Notes under the pieces: generated by a model
The model's database searches: none
What the model was told of the DNA's origin: nothing
The model's input: only the letters and a program-made list of their open reading frames with translations
Program-made: the position numbers and the translations under genes
From: an uncultured Kiritimatiellota bacterium
Lineage (GTDB): Bacteria > Verrucomicrobiota > Kiritimatiellia > RFP12 > UBA1067
Length of the DNA stretch: 64,000 nucleotides
NCBI GenBank assembly: GCA_934635385.1
Contig: CAKTZI010000013.1
Location: 20,160 to 84,159 of the forward strand
Direction of reading: 5' to 3'
Shown: in pieces, positions 53,229-60,488 of the stretch
Layout: each line of letters begins with the position of its first letter
Position numbering within the stretch: the stretch's first letter is position 1

Positions 53229-54278
53229 TCAGCCGCATTCTCCTTTCAAGAACCGCGTCTCTGCCTCTCGATAGCATTTGGCGAGCTGTGCCTGCGTCGG
53301 AAGGACTTTCTTCAACTCATAGTCGGTGATGCCCATCGGCATCCCAAGTTCTTCAAGATGGTACTTGGCCAGAACCCGATTGTGATCCTTGCAGACCAAC
53401 AGTCCAATCGGCGGATTGTCGCCCGGCGCATTCAAGACATGCTTCGCCATGACCATGTAGCCGCTCAATTGCCCAAGATCGGCAGGCTCGTATTTGGAGG
53501 TCTTCACTTCCATGACCAAATACCGATGGAGCGGAATGATGTAGAAAAGCAGGTCGATGTTCTTGGTCTCGCCACCAATCTCAACTGGATACTCACGTCC
53601 GACAAACGCGACAAGCCGACCAAGCGAAAGAAGCGTTCGCTCAATGTTCGCAACAATCGCAGCCTTAAGATCGGACTCGTCATGCGCTTCCTTAAGACCA
53701 AAAACCTCAAAGACCTGCGGATCCTTGACGAGTTGCTTGGCAAGGTCACATGCATCGGACGGCATTGTCAACGCGAAGTTGTTCTGGCCGTTTCCTTCGC
53801 GTTCGTACAAGTCGGACGAAATCCAGTTCAGAAGCACGTTTCGGCTCCATCCATTCTGAATCGTGCGCCGCACATAGAACAATGCTTTCTCGCTGTCGCC
53901 TTTGCACCTGTCGAGAACAACGACATGATGCCCCCATGGCACGGAAGCCAATTCTCCAACAACTTGTTGGAAATTCGGCACTTTGTGATAGAGCTCATAG
54001 AAACTACGGCAGTAGCGCAGGTTCTGTGCCGAGAAACCACGCGCTTCAGGAATGGCACTCTTCAGATCTGCACTCAATCTCGCAAAGAAGTTTGCACCAT
54101 AAATCTTGGTCCTGGCATACTTCTCGCAAATGTCCCTGCCGAGATTCCAATAGAACTCGATCAAGGCTGAATTGACGGCTATCGCCGCCTTGATCTGCGT
54201 CGCACGGTAACGTTTTTTGAGTTCGCCTATCCATGCGGCATAACTCACGCGAATCGCGCTCGACAAACCCTTCGCCAT
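53229..54278 (-). CDS. YhcG-type PD-(D/E)XK nuclease protein (DUF1016)
   Basis: I choose ATG 54278 (349 residues), with GGAGGAG five nt upstream; a GTG at 54284 is possible. The N-terminal half is the DUF1016 helical domain (VNSALIEFYWNLGRDICEKY, GFSAQNLRYCRSFYELY, PWGHHVVVLDRCK), and the C-terminal half is a PDDEXK nuclease: VGREYPVEIGG, IDLLFYIIPLHRYLVMEVKT with D, E-V-K and a C-terminal LVCKDHNR. These proteins often accompany type I and other restriction systems, though their activity is not well defined. Its composition is AT-rich for this genome, so it appears to have been acquired with the downstream restriction-modification genes. Confidence 0.9.
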   Translation of the reverse strand: MAKGLSSAIRVSYAAWIGELKKRYRATQIKAAIAVNSALIEFYWNLGRDICEKYARTKIYGANFFARLSADLKSAIPEARGFSAQNLRYCRSFYELYHKVPNFQQVVGELASVPWGHHVVVLDRCKGDSEKALFYVRRTIQNGWSRNVLLNWISSDLYEREGNGQNNFALTMPSDACDLAKQLVKDPQVFEVFGLKEAHDESDLKAAIVANIERTLLSLGRLVAFVGREYPVEIGGETKNIDLLFYIIPLHRYLVMEVKTSKYEPADLGQLSGYMVMAKHVLNAPGDNPPIGLLVCKDHNRVLAKYHLEELGMPMGITDYELKKVLPTQAQLAKCYREAETRFLKGECG

Positions 54279-54280
54279 CT

Positions 54281-54751
54281 TCACTCCTCCAGCAGGCAGA
54301 CGGCGTGAGCCGCGATGCCGAGGCCGGCGCCGATGTCGTCGAGCTTCTCGTTCGTCTTGCCCTTGATGGAGATGCGGCCCGTGCCGACGTTCATCGCCGT
54401 CGCAAGGCGCGCACGCATCAGGTCGATGACGGGGCGAAGCTTCGGGCGCTCGCAGACGAGCGTCGCATCGATGTTCCCGACCTTGTAGCCCGCGCCGCGA
54501 ATCTCCTTCACGACTGCCGCGAGCAAGTCCGTCGAATCGGCGTCCTTCCAGCGCGCGTCCGTGTCAGGGAAATGCGAACCGATGTCGCCGAGCGCCGCCG
54601 CACCGAGAAGCGCGTCGATGATCGCGTGAATCAAGACATCCGCATCGCTGTGTCCCGCCAGTCCCGTCTCGCCGGGGAACTCGATGCCGCCGAGGACGAG
54701 CCGCCGCCCTTCCGCAAAGCGGTGCGAGTCGTAGCCATAGCCGATTCTCAT
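54281..54751 (-). CDS. ispF: 2-C-methyl-D-erythritol 2,4-cyclodiphosphate synthase
   Basis: 156 residues, the standard length. The enzyme forms the cyclic diphosphate of the MEP isoprenoid pathway. Signature residues are GYGYDSHRFAEGRRLVLGGIE (zinc-binding Asp and His), GHSDADVLIHAIIDALLGAAALGDIGSHFPDTD and GAGYKVGNIDATLVCERPKL. Its start overlaps the stop of the FAD oxidoreductase gene, and its stop overlaps the GTG of the YhcG-type gene, so acquisition of the defence genes happened inside this operon. IspD and other MEP genes are not seen here. Confidence 0.96.
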   Translation of the reverse strand: MRIGYGYDSHRFAEGRRLVLGGIEFPGETGLAGHSDADVLIHAIIDALLGAAALGDIGSHFPDTDARWKDADSTDLLAAVVKEIRGAGYKVGNIDATLVCERPKLRPVIDLMRARLATAMNVGTGRISIKGKTNEKLDDIGAGLGIAAHAVCLLEE

Positions 54752-56193
54752 CCGAGATAGACCTTCTGCTTTTCGAGTTCACGCTTCAGGTCAGAATACG
54801 CCAGCGCACGCGGCGCGACGCCCTTCTTCGCCGCGAGAGCCGCCGCGACGCCCGCCGCCTGTCCCGTCACGAAGCACGGACAGATGAGGCGGAACGTGTC
54901 CACCGTGTCCGGTGCGCCGAGCATGCGTCCCGCGCAGAGGATGTTCTCGCCGCGTGTCGGCACGAGCTGGCGGTAGCAGACCGGCATCGCGGCATGCTTG
55001 CCGTCCTGTCCGAACCAGCCGATCGGATCGCGGTAGTCCGTCCCCGCGCGCACGGAGGCGCGCGTCGTCACGAACCCGGTCTCGACAAGGCGCGTCGCGC
55101 GCGGCCCGATCTGCGAGCAGGTGTTGGCGATGTAGACGTCCTCCCAGCCCGGCGTCTTCTGCATCTCGACACAGTGCTCCCACCAGTACTTGCGGTGCAG
55201 GACCTCGGCCTTCGAGACGTCGCGCACCGAGAGGCCGTCGCCCTTCGGGCCAAGCCATCCCGTCCAGGTCGTCGAGGGGTTGAAGCGGTTGCCGGACCCC
55301 GCAAGCGGCCACCACTTCGGCTTGCCGTCGAGGCCGACGCCCGGATTCGCCGGACGCTGCTTCGCCGTGATGCGGTCGATGTTCGCGAACCGCGTGATGA
55401 AGCCGATGCCATGCGTGATCTGGCGGTAGTCCGAGCCGGCGGCGAACGCCATGTCCGCATCGCCCGTCGCGTCCACGACCTGCTTGGCGAGGATCGCCTG
55501 CGGCCCCTGTTTCGAGTGGAAGACGACGCCGCGCACCGTCGAGCCGTCCTGGATGACGTCAATGCCGTAGGCGTGGAAGAACATCTCGACCTTCGCCTCG
55601 GCGACCATCGTGTCCATGAGATACTTCGACGCCTCGGGATCGACGTGCGGCTGCACGTGCCAGTCGTTGTTCGAGAGACCCGGCGCGGGATCGGCCGACT
55701 TCGGGCCCAAGGCGCGCGCACGATCCATGAACTCACCGCAGAGACCGCGCGTGACGAGCGTCCACTTCGCGTTCTCCTCGCGGCGGCACGTCGCGAGCAT
55801 GACAAGCACCATGCCGTTCGTGAAGAGGCCGCCGAGCGAACCGTCCTTCTCGACAAGCGCGACTTGCGCGCCCGCGCGCGCGGCCGCGACCGCCGCCGCG
55901 AACCCGGCCGGCCCGCCGCCCACGACCACGACATCCGTCTCGTGGAAGACCGGCACCTCACGCGCCGGCATCATGACCTTGCCGTCCTTCAGGAAGCAGC
56001 TCGGCCCGTCCTCGACCGTGTGGCCGATCGGAAAGATGCGCTGGCCGAACCAGACGTTGTCGGGATCGCCCACGGAACCCGGCGGCAGCGTCGCCGCCGT
56101 CGCGACGTACTCGTCGCCGAACGCCGCACCCGTCGCGCCCGCCGCGCCGAGCAATCCGAGTTTCTTCAGGAATTCACGCTTGCTGATCTGCAT
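54748..56193 (-). CDS. FAD-dependent oxidoreductase, exported-type
   Basis: 481 residues. The N-terminus MQISKREFLKKLGLLGAAGA resembles a Tat signal, with KR instead of the usual RR, so export is likely but not certain. The dinucleotide-binding motif DVVVVGGGPAGFAAAVAAARAG lies near residue 85, and the family contains the FAD_oxidored layout: LGGLFTNGM, VDATGDADMA and a C-terminal GENILCAGRMLGAPDT. The protein lacks a recognised cofactor-free partner. PVC genomes encode many such secreted dehydrogenases for glycan catabolism. Its substrate is unknown. Confidence 0.85.
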   Translation of the reverse strand: MQISKREFLKKLGLLGAAGATGAAFGDEYVATAATLPPGSVGDPDNVWFGQRIFPIGHTVEDGPSCFLKDGKVMMPAREVPVFHETDVVVVGGGPAGFAAAVAAARAGAQVALVEKDGSLGGLFTNGMVLVMLATCRREENAKWTLVTRGLCGEFMDRARALGPKSADPAPGLSNNDWHVQPHVDPEASKYLMDTMVAEAKVEMFFHAYGIDVIQDGSTVRGVVFHSKQGPQAILAKQVVDATGDADMAFAAGSDYRQITHGIGFITRFANIDRITAKQRPANPGVGLDGKPKWWPLAGSGNRFNPSTTWTGWLGPKGDGLSVRDVSKAEVLHRKYWWEHCVEMQKTPGWEDVYIANTCSQIGPRATRLVETGFVTTRASVRAGTDYRDPIGWFGQDGKHAAMPVCYRQLVPTRGENILCAGRMLGAPDTVDTFRLICPCFVTGQAAGVAAALAAKKGVAPRALAYSDLKRELEKQKVYLG

Positions 56194-56217
56194 GTCTTGT
56201 CTGTCCTTTCTCTTGCT

Positions 56218-56742
56218 TCACTTGACTTGTTCGAAAATCTGCTTCGGCTCGGCCATGCGGCCCATGCCCGTCACGCCGCAGGCAAGCTCGCCGGAGCCCG
56301 GCGTAATGACCGTGACGCCGCGCGCCTTCAGGACGGCGAGGTTCTCCTGCGAGGCGGACGCTTCCCACATGCCCGTGTTCATCGCCGGCGCGACGAAGAC
56401 CGGCGCACGCGTCGCGAGCAGCGTCTCCGTCAGCAGGTTGTCCGCAAGGCCATAGCGCATCTTCGCGAGCGTGTTCGCCGTCGCCGGCGCGACGAGCGCG
56501 ACATCCGCCGCCTCCGCGAGCGAGACGTGCTCCGGCTTCCACGCGGTGACGGGCGCGAACGCATCGACGAAGACGGGGTTGCGCGACAGCGTCTGGAACG
56601 TGAGCGGCGTCACGAACTTCGTCGCGGCCTCCGTCATCACGACCTGAACCCGGTCGCCGTTCTTGACGAACAGCCGCACGAGTTCGACGGCCTTATACGC
56701 GGCAATCGACCCCGTGACGCCGAGAAGAATCTTCCTGTTCAT
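56218..56742 (-). CDS. coaC: Phosphopantothenoylcysteine decarboxylase (CoaC-type flavoprotein)
   Basis: 174 residues. The N-terminal LLGVTGSIAAYKAVELVRLF binds FMN, VAPATANTLAKMRYGLADNLL is the family helix and VAPAMNTGMW contains the catalytic PxMNxxMW motif; the C-terminal GELACGVTGMGRM includes the active-site Cys. CoaC makes 4'-phosphopantetheine on the route to CoA. The CoaB synthetase half is not fused, in contrast to most bacterial CoaBC proteins. The stop lies 24 nt before the FAD oxidoreductase start. Confidence 0.9.
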   Translation of the reverse strand: MNRKILLGVTGSIAAYKAVELVRLFVKNGDRVQVVMTEAATKFVTPLTFQTLSRNPVFVDAFAPVTAWKPEHVSLAEAADVALVAPATANTLAKMRYGLADNLLTETLLATRAPVFVAPAMNTGMWEASASQENLAVLKARGVTVITPGSGELACGVTGMGRMAEPKQIFEQVK

Positions 56743-57386
56743 TTCAGACGCTCCCGCAATTTAGCCACAGCCTCTTTCATGTCAGCCTGCTTGAAGAGAT
56801 AGGAACCCGCGACAAACTGGTTGGCGCCGGCGCGCGCGGCGAGAACGGCCGTCTCGGCGTCCACGCCGCCGTCCACCATCAGGTCGATTGTCGGCAGCCG
56901 CTCCCGCAGATACGTCAGCTTGGGCAGGCAGTCCGCAATGAACGTCTGTCCGCCAAAGCCGGGATGCACCGTCATGACAAGAATTTCGTCCACCTCGCCG
57001 AGATACGGCTCCAGCCGTGCGACGGGCGTTTCGGGATTGAGGACAATCGCGTTCTTGAGGCCGAGCGCACGGATGCGTCGCAGTTCCGTGTGCAGGTCGC
57101 AGTCCGCCTCGACGTGAATCTGGATCGTCTGCGCACCCGCTTTCGCGAACGCCTCCAGATAGAGGTCGGGACGGTTCATCATCAAATGGACGTTGCGGTA
57201 GAAGTTCGGACACGTCTTGCGGCAGAAGTCGACGATGGACGGCCCGAAGCTCATGTTCGGCACAAACGTCGGATCCATGATGTCGAGGTGAATCGCATCC
57301 GCCCCGGACGCCTCGGCGCGCCGCAGCTCGTCCGCGAGATGCCCAAGGTCGGCCGCGAGAAACGACGGGAGAATCTGGATCTTCAT
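56739..57386 (-). CDS. rpe: Ribulose-phosphate 3-epimerase
   Basis: 215 residues with the pentose-phosphate epimerase TIM barrel: ILPSFLAADLGHL, HLDIMDPTFVPNMSFG (metal and catalytic Asp), LMMNRPDLY, VMTVHPGFGGQTF and DGGVDAETAVLAARAGANQFVAGS. It interconverts ribulose 5-phosphate and xylulose 5-phosphate. Its stop overlaps coaC (ATGA). It forms an operon with the YhcH-type gene one nt upstream. Confidence 0.96.
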   Translation of the reverse strand: MKIQILPSFLAADLGHLADELRRAEASGADAIHLDIMDPTFVPNMSFGPSIVDFCRKTCPNFYRNVHLMMNRPDLYLEAFAKAGAQTIQIHVEADCDLHTELRRIRALGLKNAIVLNPETPVARLEPYLGEVDEILVMTVHPGFGGQTFIADCLPKLTYLRERLPTIDLMVDGGVDAETAVLAARAGANQFVAGSYLFKQADMKEAVAKLRERLK

Positions 57387-57387
57387 C

Positions 57388-57858
57388 TTACGCCCTCACC
57401 TTGACAATCAGCTTGCGCGCGGGCTTCACGACATCCGTCGTCACCGCCGGCGTGTGCGCGCACGTGATCGGCCACGTGATGCAGAACTCGCCCTTGCGGA
57501 TGATGTGCCAGTCGACATCCTGCGCGTAGAACCCGCCATCCTTCGCCGCGTCGAACGACCCCTTCGCGAGCACGTTGAACGCCGCAAGCCCAATCTTCTC
57601 GTCATCCGTGAGCGGCACGTGGATGTCGAAGTAGCGGTGGTGAACCTCCGGCGTGCGATCCGCCGGCAGCACGTAGGTCGGCGCATCGCAGTTGACGAAG
57701 ACGTTCTCGCCGTCGATCTCGTTCCGCCCCGGCTTCAGCGACGCGAAGTCGCCTTTCGCGAGGAATGCCGCCGCCGTCGCGAAGTTCGCGCTCAGGCTTG
57801 CGTACTGGCCGATGTTCGTCAGACTGTCGATGACGTAGACGTGTTTCTGCTCCTGCAT
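57388..57858 (-). CDS. YhcH/YjgK/YiaL-family protein
   Basis: I choose ATG 57858 (156 residues). The family is a cupin-like barrel, associated with anomerase or sugar-acid metabolism, and the beta-subunit of evolved beta-galactosidase belongs here. It has LKPGRNEIDGENVFVN, HHRYFDIHVPL (metal-binding His), GEFCITWPITCAHTPAV and a C-terminal KPARKLIVKV. A role in handling sialic acid or rhamnose-type intermediates is possible because such genes travel with sugar catabolism. It lies five nt downstream of the FHA-CpaF gene. Confidence 0.85.
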   Translation of the reverse strand: MQEQKHVYVIDSLTNIGQYASLSANFATAAAFLAKGDFASLKPGRNEIDGENVFVNCDAPTYVLPADRTPEVHHRYFDIHVPLTDDEKIGLAAFNVLAKGSFDAAKDGGFYAQDVDWHIIRKGEFCITWPITCAHTPAVTTDVVKPARKLIVKVRA

Positions 57859-57863
57859 AGTCT

Positions 57864-59618
57864 TTAGCCTTCCTCCTGAAACATCTTCATGTCGATGGGA
57901 ATGCCCCGGCTCTTGAGCTGGTCGATCCACGTCGGGATCGCGCCCGTCGGCTTCATCTCGCCGAGAATCTTCCCGTGCGCGTCCACGCCCGTCTGGCGGA
58001 ACGCGAAGATGTCCTGCATGACGATCTGGTTGCCTTCGAGCCCCGTCACCTCCGTGATCGCCGTCACCTTGCGCGAGCCGTCGCTCATCCGCGACTCGTG
58101 GATGATGATGTCGACCGCGCTTGCGATCTGCTCGCGGATCGCCCGGCTCGGCAGCTCCATGCCGCTCATCAGCACCATCGTCTCCAGGCGCGAAATGACG
58201 TCGCGCGGCGAGTTCGCGTGCACGGTCGTGAGCGAGCCGTCATGGCCCGTGTTCATCGCCTGCAGCATGTCCAGCGCCTCGCCGCCGCGACACTCGCCGA
58301 CGATGATGCGGTCGGGGCGCATGCGCAGGCAGTTCTTCACGAGGTCGCGAATCGGCACGGCGCCCTTCCCCTCGATGTTCGCCGGACGCGCCTCCAGCCG
58401 CACGACGTGCGGCTGCTGAAGCCGCAGCTCCGCCGCGTCCTCGACGGTGATGATGCGCTCGTTCGCCGGGATGAAGCCCGACAGCAGGTTGAGGAGCGTC
58501 GTCTTGCCCGACCCCGTGCCGCCCGCGACGATGACGTTCTTCCGCAGCGTGACGCAGAGCCGCATGAATTCCGCCGCGTCGCGCGTCCACGTGCCGAAGC
58601 GGATGAAGTCCTCCGGCGTCAGGGCCTTTTTCGCGAACTTGCGGATCGTGATCGTCGGGCCGGAGAGCGCGAGCGGCGCGATGATCGCGTTGACGCGGCT
58701 GCCGTCCGGCAGGCGCGCGTCCACATACGGCTGGGACTCGTCGCAGCGGCGGCCGAGCGGCGCGATGATGCGCTCGATGACGGCCATGACGCTCGCGTCG
58801 TCCGAGAACTGGCAGTCCGAGAGCGTCAGCTTGCCGCCGCGCTCGACGTAGACGTGCGCCGGGCCATTGACCATAATTTCCGAAATCGAGTCGTCCACGA
58901 GCAGGTCTTCGAGCGGGCCGAGGCGCATCGCCTCGTTGAAGACGTCGTCCTCCAGCCGCACGGGATCGATGCCCTCCGGGAGGCGCCCGTTCGCGACGAC
59001 CTCGTCGATGATGGCGCGGATCTTCGCGCGCGCGTTCTCCTCCAGCCCCTCGCGATCCACGCCCTGGACGGTGAGCTTCTTCATGTCCATGCGCTTCAGC
59101 AGCTCGTGCTGGATCTGCTTCTGCACGTTGCGCCGCAACGCGCGGTAGGGGTCTTCGACCGGCGCAGACGGCGGCTCGGCGGCTGCGGGGCTCGCGCCCG
59201 AAGCAAATTCAGGACTGGTGACACGAGACGAGAGACTTAAGGGGGGTGGCTCGCGGCCGTTGCCGCGCGCCTCTTGTCCGCTCTCGCCGCCCGCGTCCCT
59301 CACGTCATTTCCCTCTTCACCGTTCCCCGCCGCCGGCTCTTCGCTGACGCGCAGCATGCCGCTGCCGACCTGAACGACCTTGCCGCCGTCGAGGGCCTCG
59401 GCCCGGTCGATCGCGACGCCGTTCACGAACGTGCCGTTCGCGCTGTGCAGGTCTTCGATCAGCACGCGCCCACCGCGCACCGTCAGGATCGCATGCCGCT
59501 CGCTCACGTCGGGCGACGCGAAGCGGATACGGCAGCTTTCGCCGCGTCCGACGAGATACGTTCCGTCCGTCAGTTCGCGCGTCTCGCGCACACCGTCGAT
59601 GAGCGTCGTCAGGATCAT
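57864..59618 (-). CDS. cpaF: FHA-domain fused to CpaF/TadA-type secretion ATPase
   Basis: 584 residues. Residues 1-95 form an FHA domain (GRGESCRIRFASPDVSERHA, SANGTFVNG). A linker to about 170 is glycine/proline-rich and has a word-like stretch (REPPPLSLSSRVTSPEF). Residues 170-584 are a type II/IV secretion ATPase: IRAIIDEVVANGRLPEG, IMVNGPAHVYVERGGKL, Walker A VAGGTGSGKTTLLNLLSG, ERIITVEDAAELRL (Asp box) and RMRPDRIIVGECRGGEALDMLQAMNTGHDGSLTTVHANSP (Walker B and His box). It powers Tad pilus assembly. Fusion of the FHA domain directly to the ATPase is less common than separate FHA proteins. Confidence 0.93.
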   Translation of the reverse strand: MILTTLIDGVRETRELTDGTYLVGRGESCRIRFASPDVSERHAILTVRGGRVLIEDLHSANGTFVNGVAIDRAEALDGGKVVQVGSGMLRVSEEPAAGNGEEGNDVRDAGGESGQEARGNGREPPPLSLSSRVTSPEFASGASPAAAEPPSAPVEDPYRALRRNVQKQIQHELLKRMDMKKLTVQGVDREGLEENARAKIRAIIDEVVANGRLPEGIDPVRLEDDVFNEAMRLGPLEDLLVDDSISEIMVNGPAHVYVERGGKLTLSDCQFSDDASVMAVIERIIAPLGRRCDESQPYVDARLPDGSRVNAIIAPLALSGPTITIRKFAKKALTPEDFIRFGTWTRDAAEFMRLCVTLRKNVIVAGGTGSGKTTLLNLLSGFIPANERIITVEDAAELRLQQPHVVRLEARPANIEGKGAVPIRDLVKNCLRMRPDRIIVGECRGGEALDMLQAMNTGHDGSLTTVHANSPRDVISRLETMVLMSGMELPSRAIREQIASAVDIIIHESRMSDGSRKVTAITEVTGLEGNQIVMQDIFAFRQTGVDAHGKILGEMKPTGAIPTWIDQLKSRGIPIDMKMFQEEG

Positions 59619-59631
59619 GTCGCCCTCCCTG

Positions 59632-60438
59632 TCAGCGGTTGGTCAGCTTCTGGCTCTGGCGCTTGAGGTTCAGCTCCTCGATCTCGCCCTGAATCTTCTC
59701 GAAGTCGACCTTCGGCAGCTCCTTCTCGAACGACGTGTCGTTGCGGTTGCGCAGCGAGAGGACGAGCCGCCCCTTCATCTGCTCGGCGAACGCCAGCATC
59801 TCGGCCTCGCGCGGCGTGACCTCCAGCGTGACGGTCGAGTAGCCGGACGACAGCCCCAGATCCTTCGCGCGCGTCTTCGCCGTCCGCGAGCCGGTCGCGA
59901 GCACGAGCACGTTCTGGAGAATCGTGCAGGTGACGAAGTTCTTCTTGCGCGCGTCGCCCCGGTCGAAGTCGAACGTGCCGATCACGTCCACGTGGTCGTT
60001 CGGCTTCACCATCGACGAGACGCTCGCCGCGCCCGAGCAGTTGATGGACACCGCGCGCATCGTCCGCTTGATGTCCGCCGAGAGGCCCGTCGCCGTCGGG
60101 TTGCCGCCCTCGATGTCCGCCCAGAAGAGGACGTCGCCGCGCTTGTGTCCGAGGAGCGTCTTGCGGCCGAGGACCTCGCCGAGGTTCTCGAGCTCCAGGG
60201 CCTGGCCGCGCATGCCGATCGCGGGCACGGTCTTGAGGCCGAGGTCGCTTTTCGCAAGCACCGTGCCGGACGGCACCTCCCGGTCGAAGCAGAGGACGTC
60301 CAGCGTGCCGTACTTGCTGTTGATGGCGTTCTTGAGATCCTGCACCTCGGCGTCCTTCGCCGACAGGTAGACGCGCGTCAGCACGGCGGCCAGGACGCCG
60401 GCGACGAGGCTGATGACAAGTACGATCTTTCGCTTCAT
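59632..60438 (-). CDS. cpaB: CpaB/RcpC-type Flp pilus assembly protein
   Basis: 268 residues from ATG 60438, which has a -10 box only six nt upstream. An N-terminal membrane segment (IVLVISLVAGVLAAVLTRVYL) is followed by a SAF-like domain (CFDREVPSGTVLAKSDLGLKTVP) and the RcpC/CpaB fold (MRAVSINCSGAASVSSMVKPNDHVDVIGTFDF, TVTLEVTPREAEMLAFAEQMKGRLVLSLRNR). CpaB-like proteins sit in the periplasm and help assemble or stabilise the Tad secretin channel. A C-terminal charged tail (KIQGEIEELNLKRQSQKL) is predicted helical. Confidence 0.9.
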   Translation of the reverse strand: MKRKIVLVISLVAGVLAAVLTRVYLSAKDAEVQDLKNAINSKYGTLDVLCFDREVPSGTVLAKSDLGLKTVPAIGMRGQALELENLGEVLGRKTLLGHKRGDVLFWADIEGGNPTATGLSADIKRTMRAVSINCSGAASVSSMVKPNDHVDVIGTFDFDRGDARKKNFVTCTILQNVLVLATGSRTAKTRAKDLGLSSGYSTVTLEVTPREAEMLAFAEQMKGRLVLSLRNRNDTSFEKELPKVDFEKIQGEIEELNLKRQSQKLTNR

Positions 60439-60444
60439 GCCCGT

Positions 60445-60453
60445 ATTATAGCA
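60445..60453 (-). promoter_or_regulatory. Extended -10 promoter of cpaB, six nt from the start codon
   Basis: TGCTATAAT on the minus strand, then ACGGGC and the ATG. Transcription would begin at or near the ATG, implying a leaderless message. Confidence 0.7.
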
Positions 60454-60488
60454 AATCTGGCCCTCCCTGCGGGACAGTAGGCCGACGG

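Noticed and set aside
59215..59250. Possible third family B array in the FHA-CpaF linker
   Set aside because: It contains GACGAGAGACTTAAGG-like words, but the 9-bp register breaks (two 7-bp units), so membership is not secure.
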